The notes under the pieces were generated by a model. The model worked only from the letters and a program-made list of their open reading frames with translations. It was not told where the DNA came from and searched no databases. Below are positions 16,490 through 22,682 of a stretch of DNA of 22,682 nucleotides, in pieces (position 1 is the stretch's first letter; every line of letters starts with the position of its first letter). A program made the translations under genes and the position numbers. This DNA comes from Lachnospiraceae bacterium (GTDB lineage: Bacteria; Bacillota_A; Clostridia; Lachnospirales; Lachnospiraceae), in NCBI GenBank assembly GCA_009911175.1, contig QXWX01000105.1, forward strand, positions 1 through 22,682, in the 5' to 3' direction.

Positions 16490-17614
16490 GTGATTGGAAT
16501 ACTGACATTTTTCTGGGCAGATGATTATGGGGCTATGCTTCAGGCCTATGCACTAAAACACTATCTGGAGAAAATGAGTGGCAGGAATGTGAAAATTATT
16601 CCTTATGCACCGGTTAAATTGACGGGCAGATATTGGCTTTATCCGGTGGTGGCCAGTCAGTCAGACGGAAAATTAAAATATTCCTTTGTCCCATATAGGT
16701 TTAAAAGAAATGCATCTTATTTGAAGGAATTTCTGAAAAGAAGGAAGAATATGAGAAGGTTTCGTCACACCTATCTGATAAGAAAGCCCGCTATAAGAAA
16801 TGTTGACAGAATCTCTTTAAAAAAATATTCTTATGTGTTTGTCGGAAGTGATCAGGTTTGGAATCCGGAGATTACGGTTGGGCTGGACGATGCATATATT
16901 GGAAATATAAAGGAAAAAGGAAACTGCAAACTGATAGCTTACGCGGCAAGCTTTGGGGGGAATGCAGTACCGGAAGAGTATAAAGTTGATTTTGAATCGG
17001 CTGTAAACAAAAATTTTGCAGCAGTTTCTTTGCGTGAGAAGAGTGCAGTTCCATTTGTCGAAGATATTTTACAAAGAAGTGTTGTGGATGTCCTTGATCC
17101 GACTTTATTATTGGAACAAAAAGAATGGGAAAGCTTAGGAAAGTTGCCGAAGGAACAGGATTATATTTTATTTGTCTTTACAGAATATAATGAACAAATG
17201 GTTCAGTATTTACGTCAGCTTTCTAAAGATCTGCACAAGAAAGTGATTCAACTGTCAATGCCCTGGCCAGGAGAGAAAGAAGAATGGATCGATATCAGAA
17301 TTGAAGGAGGACCATCTGAGTTTATAGGATATTTTCAAAATGCAAGTTATATTGTTACGAACTCTTTTCATGGAATGGTGTTTTCTGTTTTATTAGAAAA
17401 GCAATTTCTCGTGTTCAGCCACAGTAATAAAAATGCAAGAATAGAAAGCTTTTTAAATAAACTTGATTTAAAATCGCATTTGATTGAAGAAGGAATGTGT
17501 GCGGCAAAAGAAGCTATAAAGGATACAATTGATTGGAAATATGTGAAGGGGCTGCTTGAGAAAGAAAAAGAAATTTCACTCAAGTTTATTCAGGAGAATT
17601 GCGGGAAAGAATAG
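16490..17614 (+). CDS. Polysaccharide pyruvyl transferase family protein
   Basis: A 374-residue protein of the PF04230 type. GILTFFWADDYGAMLQAYAL at the start, VGSDQVWNP (118-126) and NSFHGMVFSVLL (from 291, His294) are the three signature stretches. Members transfer pyruvate from phosphoenolpyruvate onto glycan sugars, making acidic ketals, although many members are uncharacterised and some have other roles. The start is GTG at 16490 after a strong GGAGAGGAGGAG, with no overlap to the ATPase gene (42-base gap). The gene sits between the exporter and two GT2 genes, so it most likely decorates the glycan that the ABC transporter exports. Confidence 0.85.
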   Translation: MIGILTFFWADDYGAMLQAYALKHYLEKMSGRNVKIIPYAPVKLTGRYWLYPVVASQSDGKLKYSFVPYRFKRNASYLKEFLKRRKNMRRFRHTYLIRKPAIRNVDRISLKKYSYVFVGSDQVWNPEITVGLDDAYIGNIKEKGNCKLIAYAASFGGNAVPEEYKVDFESAVNKNFAAVSLREKSAVPFVEDILQRSVVDVLDPTLLLEQKEWESLGKLPKEQDYILFVFTEYNEQMVQYLRQLSKDLHKKVIQLSMPWPGEKEEWIDIRIEGGPSEFIGYFQNASYIVTNSFHGMVFSVLLEKQFLVFSHSNKNARIESFLNKLDLKSHLIEEGMCAAKEAIKDTIDWKYVKGLLEKEKEISLKFIQENCGKE

Positions 17615-17620
17615 GATAAA

Positions 17621-19825
17621 ATGAAAGACATAATTTCAGTTATAATTCCAGTATATAATTCGGAACAGTATATTCTTGATTGTATACAGTCTGTCCAGAA
17701 TCAAAGCTATTCTAATTTGGAAATTCTGTTGATAGACGATGGGTCTGTGGATGGCAGCAGGGAGATTTGTAAGCAACTAGATTGTTTGGATCAGAGAATA
17801 CATATATTTTTACAGAAGCACAAAGGGGTATCGGCTGCAAGAAATACAGGTATTGAAGTAGCAAAAGGAAAATATTTATTTTTCCTGGATAGTGATGATA
17901 TGATTCATTCTGAATTATTGGAAACTTTTTATAAGCTGCTGGAAGAAAACGGTGCTGTTATAGCTACGGAAAACTATTGCCGGGAAGCAGAAGATTTATA
18001 TAAATTGCCGGAACAAGTAAAATGTGAAGATACATCTATAGAGAACCATATGCCGGGAAGTTGCTTAGACAAGAAAAGCATGTCTGGATATCGGTATTTG
18101 GAAAACCAGGAAATGCTGTGGGAATTTCTCATGTATGGAGCACAGGGCGGGATTGGTGGGAAGATGATCCGTCATACTGCTCTGCAATCTATAAGATTTG
18201 ATGAGAACCTGACTGTAGGGGAAGATACGAAATTCATTTATCAATTGATTGCAGAAGGGGCAGATGCTATAATTTTGAACCAGAATTGGTATTATTACAG
18301 GAGGCATGAAAATAATGTAAGTAAAGTGAGTACGGTTAACGCATATCAAAGTATATATGAGAGCATGACATATATTGGCGATTATGAAAATAAAATGGGA
18401 AGAAAAACAAATGCTTTGTGCTGCGAAGAATATATCATGAAATGTATGTTGGAGTGGAAGGCATTAAACAGAGAATTATGTAATTATGAAGTAGTAAAAT
18501 ATTTGAACAGGATGATGTATGCTGAAACAAAACGAGAGGGTTTTTCTCTGACGAGCTGGCATAATAAAAAGGATTTTTATCTAATGCTTTATAGTTATCC
18601 GCTTTTTCGGCTTAAACGTAAATTAACGCAGATTTGGAGAGAAAAGAAAAATACCTGGGATCATTATAAAAGTGAAGCAGCTATATGTAATGAAAGAAAG
18701 TCAGCAGAGAAGACAAAAGAGGAGAAGATAGAGAAGCAGGCAGGGAAGACAGGAGAAGAGAAAATAGAGAATCGAGTAGAGGAGAAGATAGAGAAGGTTT
18801 CTATTATTATTCCAATGCATAATTCTGAATCATTTATAAGGCGGTGCGTTCAATCAATAGTGGATCAGACGTATTCTAATATAGAAATTATTGTGATTGA
18901 TGATGGTTCTACAGACAGAAGTCTGGAAATATGTAAAGAATTGAGTACACTTGAACATAGAATTATCTTATTTAGCCAGGAAAATAAAGGTGTTTCGGCG
19001 ACCAGGAATCGTGGGCTGGATATTGCCACAGGAAAATATGTTTTTTTCGTGGACAGTGATGATGCCATTCATCCTCTTCTGATAGAAGAACTGGTACAGC
19101 AGGCAGAAGAAAAACATGCCGAAATTGCACTGTGCGAATATTCGGAATTATATGCGGTGTGGATGGAATCAGTCTTGGATAAAATATCAGAAAGGGATCA
19201 AAGACCACAGTGGAAGATTATAGAAAGAACAGAATCAGAGGAATGGCTTCATAAAAAGTATTACAATTCATTCATGCGTGTTGGAATGTTGATTTCTAGA
19301 GAAACTATAGGGAATCTTCGATATGATCAGGAAATGACATACGGAAAAGAAGCCTTGTTTTTCTATTCTTTGTTATGCAAGCACCAACGAATAGCTTATT
19401 CCGAGCAAGAATGGTATTATCATCGGCTATATTCGGTTAAAGAGGAAGATTATTTTGTGAAATTGAAGAATAAAGACTACTTCGATATTTATAGGATCCT
19501 GCGGGATAAGGAATATCAGAGAGGACATAACAGTTATGCATTGCTTTGGGAACGGCGCCTGCTTTGGATGATGAGACAGGAATATTCATTGGCAATGGGA
19601 AAAAATCGTAAGGAAGAGAGTACAATTATAAGAAACCAGGCCTTGAATGAAGAGAGGAATGCATTGTTTAAAGAGCTTGCAATAACTGCAAGAATATTAT
19701 TTTATTGCTGTTTTCATCATTATACTATGTATTTAATGCTGAGAAAACCCATGATTTTACTGGACAAAAGTATATGGTGTATTAAGATGGCAATAAAAAC
19801 TTTAAAGGACAGGATAAGCGAATGA
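17621..19825 (+). CDS. Tandem double glycosyltransferase family 2 fusion
   Basis: A 734-residue cytoplasmic protein with two GT-A domains. Domain 1 (about 1-340) has ISVIIPVYNSEQYILDCIQS, IDDGS, DSDD (90-93) and an intact GED motif (E201, D202). Domain 2 (about 392-734) has VSIIIPMHNSESFIRRCVQS, IDDGSTD and DSDD (478-481). Where the catalytic ED should be it reads YGKEA (574-578), so Lys replaces Glu and Glu replaces the catalytic Asp. Domain 2 may bind UDP-sugar yet be inactive. A Lys/Glu-rich linker (about 350-392) with repeated EEKIE motifs joins the halves. Domain 2 resembles the GT2 at 13225 more than domain 1. The gene starts seven bases after the pyruvyl transferase stop, and its own stop overlaps the next gene (ATGA). 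Confidence 0.88.
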   Translation: MKDIISVIIPVYNSEQYILDCIQSVQNQSYSNLEILLIDDGSVDGSREICKQLDCLDQRIHIFLQKHKGVSAARNTGIEVAKGKYLFFLDSDDMIHSELLETFYKLLEENGAVIATENYCREAEDLYKLPEQVKCEDTSIENHMPGSCLDKKSMSGYRYLENQEMLWEFLMYGAQGGIGGKMIRHTALQSIRFDENLTVGEDTKFIYQLIAEGADAIILNQNWYYYRRHENNVSKVSTVNAYQSIYESMTYIGDYENKMGRKTNALCCEEYIMKCMLEWKALNRELCNYEVVKYLNRMMYAETKREGFSLTSWHNKKDFYLMLYSYPLFRLKRKLTQIWREKKNTWDHYKSEAAICNERKSAEKTKEEKIEKQAGKTGEEKIENRVEEKIEKVSIIIPMHNSESFIRRCVQSIVDQTYSNIEIIVIDDGSTDRSLEICKELSTLEHRIILFSQENKGVSATRNRGLDIATGKYVFFVDSDDAIHPLLIEELVQQAEEKHAEIALCEYSELYAVWMESVLDKISERDQRPQWKIIERTESEEWLHKKYYNSFMRVGMLISRETIGNLRYDQEMTYGKEALFFYSLLCKHQRIAYSEQEWYYHRLYSVKEEDYFVKLKNKDYFDIYRILRDKEYQRGHNSYALLWERRLLWMMRQEYSLAMGKNRKEESTIIRNQALNEERNALFKELAITARILFYCCFHHYTMYLMLRKPMILLDKSIWCIKMAIKTLKDRISE
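18718..18796 (+). repeat. Direct repeat in the linker between the two GT2 domains
   Basis: The 19-base sequence AGAGGAGAAGATAGAGAAG occurs at 18718-18736 and again, identically, at 18778-18796, 60 bases apart and in frame. A weaker third copy (GAAGAGAAAATAGAGAAT) lies between, near 18755-18772. In protein it gives repeated EEKIEK/EEKIEN motifs. Such a repeat is prone to expansion or deletion in steps of whole codons, changing linker length. Confidence 0.7.
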
Positions 19826-20820
19826 GTAAGATGAAGTATGAATTTCAAGAAGAAATGGTTTCCATTGTGACTCCTGTGTATAATGGGGAGTTCCATCTGA
19901 CTAGAATGTTAGATTCTATACTGAATCAGACCTATGAGAAAATGGAAATGATTTTAGTTGATGATGGATCAACAGATAATACAGTTTCAGTTGCAGAAAG
20001 CTATCGTGAAAAATTTGCATTTAAAGGCTATGGATACTGTATTGTCAAGGCTAGCCACAAATGCGCAGCTACAGCAATTAATCAGGGACTCCCATATGTG
20101 ACAGGCGAATATTTAATCTGGCCGGATAGTGATGATGTGCTGGAGCCAGAGTCTGTCAAGAAGAGAGTTGATTTTTTGCAGAACCATCCGCAGTATCAGT
20201 GTGTCCGGTCGTTGTCTTATTATTTTAATGCAGAAACAGGGGAGATGGCTGAAAGAGCAGATGAGAAAACAGGTGATCTATCAAAAGAGGATTTGTTTTG
20301 GGACATATTAGAGTCAAAAACATTTGTATGCTGCGGATGCTATATGCTGAAAGCCAAGAATTTTTTCGAAATTTATCCAGCCCGACATATTCCGGAGTAT
20401 AATGTAGGACAAAATTTTCAAATGCTGCTACCTTTTATGCATCGTTATAAATGTCCTACAATCCAGGAAAAGTTATACGGAGTATTTATAAGGGAAGGAA
20501 GTCATTCCAGAAGAATTTTAAGTAAATCAGAGGAATTGAAGAAATACCATGACTATGAAGATTTAATAGATGAAATTGCAGGTATTTGTCATATTAAGGA
20601 TAAAGAATCTAAAAATCATCTTGCATTCTGGAAAGCGAATCGCAGACGGCAGATAGCCCGGAAATATGATTGTAAAGGACTTTTGTTGACTGCATTGTTT
20701 CAGCTATACCGATGTGGCTCAATGGAATTTGGTCAAATGGTAAAGGAATCGAAGGAGGTATGTTATTGTTGGCTGAAAGAAGTGATTCATGAATTAAATA
20801 GAAAAACCCCGTTCAATTAA
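19822..20820 (+). CDS. Glycosyltransferase family 2, last gene of the operon
   Basis: A 332-residue GT-A protein. VSIVTPVYNGEFHLTRMLDS, VDDGSTD and DSDD (102-105) show the sugar-nucleotide and metal-binding part. In place of the usual ED motif it has NVGQNFQMLLP (from residue 194). I believe similar GQN motifs occur in a separate GT2 subgroup, so this need not mean loss of activity. A Cys-rich stretch, FVCCGCYMLKA, lies just before. The start overlaps the stop of the double GT2 (ATGA). The stop at 20818-20820 falls inside the terminator hairpin, so the operon ends here. Sugar specificity cannot be read from sequence. Confidence 0.88.
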   Translation: MSKMKYEFQEEMVSIVTPVYNGEFHLTRMLDSILNQTYEKMEMILVDDGSTDNTVSVAESYREKFAFKGYGYCIVKASHKCAATAINQGLPYVTGEYLIWPDSDDVLEPESVKKRVDFLQNHPQYQCVRSLSYYFNAETGEMAERADEKTGDLSKEDLFWDILESKTFVCCGCYMLKAKNFFEIYPARHIPEYNVGQNFQMLLPFMHRYKCPTIQEKLYGVFIREGSHSRRILSKSEELKKYHDYEDLIDEIAGICHIKDKESKNHLAFWKANRRRQIARKYDCKGLLLTALFQLYRCGSMEFGQMVKESKEVCYCWLKEVIHELNRKTPFN

Positions 20821-20842
20821 AGACTGACGGGGCTTTTCTTAT
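20802..20842 (+). terminator. Intrinsic terminator at the end of the operon, probably bidirectional
   Basis: AAAAACCCCGT (20802-20812) pairs with ACGGGG and, after one C, TTTT (20827-20837). The loop is 14 bases and contains the stop codon of the last gene. The downstream T-run serves the plus strand and the A-run in front serves the minus strand. It can therefore end both the operon and the convergent leucine-rich-repeat gene. Confidence 0.88.
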
Positions 20843-20844
20843 TT

Positions 20845-22308
20845 TTAATCATAATCCTTTTGAATTTTTTTCTTTTCAATTAAGAAAAATACTATCCTGC
20901 TAATGTATGGGAAAAACTCCATATGCTGTTTTGCAGTATCAGCACCATATTTAGGAATAGCAGAAGGTGAATTAGCAGGCTCACCGTATGTCCACCCAGT
21001 AATTGTCAGAGGTTCAATCCACTCATTTTCCTGAATGGTATCGCTGGCATTTGTCAGAGTTAATATCGATTCGTTTGATACCATAATATCCTTTCGTGAT
21101 GCATTAACTGTATCTGAGTTAAAAGAAACAGTCACTTTACAACGGTATGTACCACATGAGGAATTGGATACTGAATCAATGGTGTATTTTCGGTCATTTG
21201 CACCAGGAATATCAGTCCATTTTCCATTATCATCTAATTTTTGCCATTGAAAAATATAGGCCGCTATCTCTAAGTTATTTCTATACAAGGCCACTTGGAA
21301 AGATGCTTTTTCGCCAGCTAATATATGTTGTTCCTCAGGTTGAACCTCAGGAAGATAGCAAAGGGTATACCATCCGTTAATTTGTGTGTCATAATTTTCT
21401 GATCCATAAGGAATATGAACTATAAGGCCTAAATTTTCACGGCCAAGGGGAAAATAGTGAAATTCAGGAGCAGTTTTGCTTTTAAATATTACCTTTTCCA
21501 ACACACAACCTTCAAAAGCACGGGCTTCAATGACTTTTACACTACTGGGAATTTCAAAGATAGTCTCCGAAAATTCATTCATATTGCCTTTCAGACTTGT
21601 ACAACCGAAAAAAGCCCTTTTCTTAATGGTTTCCAATCCCTCCGGTAATGTAATATTGATTAAGCTTGTACATTCTTTAAAAGAATTTTCACCAATAGTC
21701 GTTAAAGTACTCGGTAATGTAACCTTCTTTAGATTTGTGCATCCGGAAAAGGCGTTGTCATCAAAAGATGCGATTGGTTCAGCAATTACTAATTCGTTTA
21801 CATCCCCACTCCCAATACTATCGTCACTTTTCCAATTGATTAGTCCCCCTTCACCTGTAATTGTTAAAATTCCAGTTTGAGAACCATCTGGTTCAGTGCG
21901 GCATTCAAAAAAATAGTCACCATTTCCAAAGCATGATTCTTCAGGAAAATCAGAGGAAATTATCTTTGTCCCGTCAAAGGCATCATTAATAATCAATAAA
22001 TGATTAAATCGTTCCGGGCAAATTATCTTGTTTAAATTTGAACAATTAGAAAAAGCTTTCGAACCAATTTTTTTTAAAGCTGGACAGGCAGAAAAGTCAA
22101 TTTCCTTTAAATTAATACAATTAGAAAAAGAAGCTTCCTGTATGGTACTTACATTCTCAGTTATGATTATATGCATAATATCATTCTTCGAGAAACCTGT
22201 ATGCTTGGTCCAATTCTCTGTCCCTTCATTGTTTGTAATTGTTAAAATCCCTACCTGAGAACCATTATCTTCAATATACTTTTCAAAATAGTACCCATCC
22301 CGGCACAT
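20845..22308 (-). CDS. BspA-like leucine-rich-repeat surface protein, C-terminal part of a broken gene
   Basis: A 487-residue minus-strand frame. It carries BspA/LRR_5 repeats of the type AFSGCTNLKKVTLPSTLTTI. These sit in two larger units that each begin with a YF...GILTI stretch (about residues 5-24 and 130-150, a spacing of about 125). An Ig-like domain follows (about 320-420), and then GWTYGEPANSPSA, the start of a repeat common in Clostridia cell-wall proteins. That repeat breaks off into an unrelated basic tail, with no LPxTG or other wall anchor. No signal peptide is present, and the ATG at 22308 has no good ribosome site. The LRR reading continues upstream in another frame, so this is most likely a fragment. 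If intact, it would be a host- or surface-binding protein unrelated to the operon. Confidence 0.7.
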   Translation of the reverse strand: MCRDGYYFEKYIEDNGSQVGILTITNNEGTENWTKHTGFSKNDIMHIIITENVSTIQEASFSNCINLKEIDFSACPALKKIGSKAFSNCSNLNKIICPERFNHLLIINDAFDGTKIISSDFPEESCFGNGDYFFECRTEPDGSQTGILTITGEGGLINWKSDDSIGSGDVNELVIAEPIASFDDNAFSGCTNLKKVTLPSTLTTIGENSFKECTSLINITLPEGLETIKKRAFFGCTSLKGNMNEFSETIFEIPSSVKVIEARAFEGCVLEKVIFKSKTAPEFHYFPLGRENLGLIVHIPYGSENYDTQINGWYTLCYLPEVQPEEQHILAGEKASFQVALYRNNLEIAAYIFQWQKLDDNGKWTDIPGANDRKYTIDSVSNSSCGTYRCKVTVSFNSDTVNASRKDIMVSNESILTLTNASDTIQENEWIEPLTITGWTYGEPANSPSAIPKYGADTAKQHMEFFPYISRIVFFLIEKKKIQKDYD

Positions 22309-22309
22309 C

Positions 22310-22639
22310 CTAATAAGATTTTATTAGGAAAAGTAGAGATGTCACTGAAGGACAACTCTCAAAAGCAGTTGATTCAATATCCATAGTACATTGGGGAAAA
22401 ACAATAGTATCTAAGTTAGTACAATTCTTAAATGCCTTTTCTTCAATAATTACATTATTGAAACTACCAGAAAATATAACTTCTTTTAGGCGGTAACAGT
22501 TCTCAAATGCCTCATTGTAAATAGTTAAGTTATTTGAATTGCCTTGAAACGTGATACTAGTATAATCCAATTTAATTAGACGTACATTCAAAACAGTGGT
22601 ATAATATATATATAATACAGGAGAATAGGAAGATAACAT
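22310..22639 (-). pseudogene. Upstream fragment of the broken BspA-like gene
   Basis: This 109-residue minus-strand frame holds two more LRR_5 units (AFENCYRLKEVIFSG, AFKNCTNLDTIVFP) and a third that starts at AFESCPSVTSL. It then runs into a stop (TAG, 22310-22312), while the next unit continues in a different frame at 22308. A small indel near 22310-22335 best explains this. Its first residues (MLSSYSPVLYIYY) do not look like a signal peptide; they are the complement of the promoter-like leader of the gene starting at 22641. The original N-terminus seems to have been lost by insertion. Confidence 0.65.
22600..22634 (+). promoter_or_regulatory. Promoter -10 and ribosome site for the gene at the right edge
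   Basis: TATAAT at 22600-22605 (and again at 22611-22616) is followed by GGAGAATAGGAAG at 22620-22632, eight bases before ATG 22641. The -35 candidates (TTAGAC 22576-22581, TTCAAA 22587-22592) are weak. If a mobile element was inserted here, this is its own leader. Confidence 0.35.
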
Positions 22640-22640
22640 T

Positions 22641-22682
22641 ATGCCACGGACAACTAAAATAATAACCCTTACAGAAACAGAG
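22641..22682 (+). CDS. Start of a gene cut by the window edge, possibly a transposase
   Basis: Fourteen residues are visible (MPRTTKIITLTETE), with a good upstream ribosome site. The pattern of basic residues followed by an LTE-x-E motif resembles the start of IS630-type transposases. It lies head-on against, and apparently inside, the disrupted leucine-rich-repeat gene, which fits an insertion. No terminal inverted repeat or target duplication can be seen because the other end is outside the window. The family guess is weak. Confidence 0.35.
   Translation, partial: MPRTTKIITLTETE

Noticed and set aside
1..22682. CRISPR arrays, tRNA or rRNA genes
   Set aside because: No regularly spaced repeats and no tRNA- or rRNA-like conserved stretches were seen on either strand.

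Overview
The window looks like chromosomal DNA of a low-to-moderate GC Gram-positive anaerobe, most likely a gut Clostridia/Lachnospiraceae-type bacterium. This is inferred from the AGGAGG-type ribosome sites, the Gram-positive Pel and TagGH-type genes, the BspA-like leucine-rich surface protein, and the absence of outer-membrane export genes (no PelB or PelC). No marker gene fixes the species.

Layout. Positions 1-43 may be the tail of an upstream gene. A good sigma-A-type promoter (94-122) follows, with a leader of about 200 nt that contains a hairpin plus T-run (235-274) resembling an intrinsic attenuator. From 340 to 20820 fourteen genes run on the plus strand with overlaps or short gaps, and a strong hairpin terminator (20802-20842) closes the unit. 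It reads as one operon of about 20.5 kb. Beyond it on the minus strand is a broken BspA-type leucine-rich-repeat gene (20845-22639). The last 42 bases on the plus strand begin another reading frame, possibly a transposase inserted into that gene.

The first five genes (340-8303) form a Gram-positive Pel-type exopolysaccharide module. They are a PelD-like c-di-GMP receptor with an unusual N-terminal SDR/epimerase-like domain, PelE, a PelA-like membrane-anchored protein lacking the hydrolase domain, the glycosyltransferase PelF and the membrane transporter PelG. PelD keeps an RxxD inhibitory-site motif next to a degenerate GGDEF (EGGKL), so polymer synthesis is probably switched on post-translationally by c-di-GMP.

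The next genes (8322-14928) are a large GT-C/polymerase-like membrane protein, a DUF4874/DUF4832 putative glycosidase-like protein, a GT4, a GT2 and a DUF1919 protein. From 14925 to 20820 the DNA becomes visibly more AT-rich. It encodes an ABC-2 polysaccharide exporter (permease and ATPase), a polysaccharide pyruvyl transferase family protein, a tandem double-GT2 fusion and a last GT2.

The operon therefore joins a c-di-GMP-gated Pel synthase/exporter to a second set of glycosyltransferases with its own ABC exporter and a possible pyruvate-decorating enzyme. The Pel core is a known type of system. The SDR fusion, the large membrane protein, the coupling to an ABC exporter and the half-degenerate double GT2 are the parts I cannot match to a described system.
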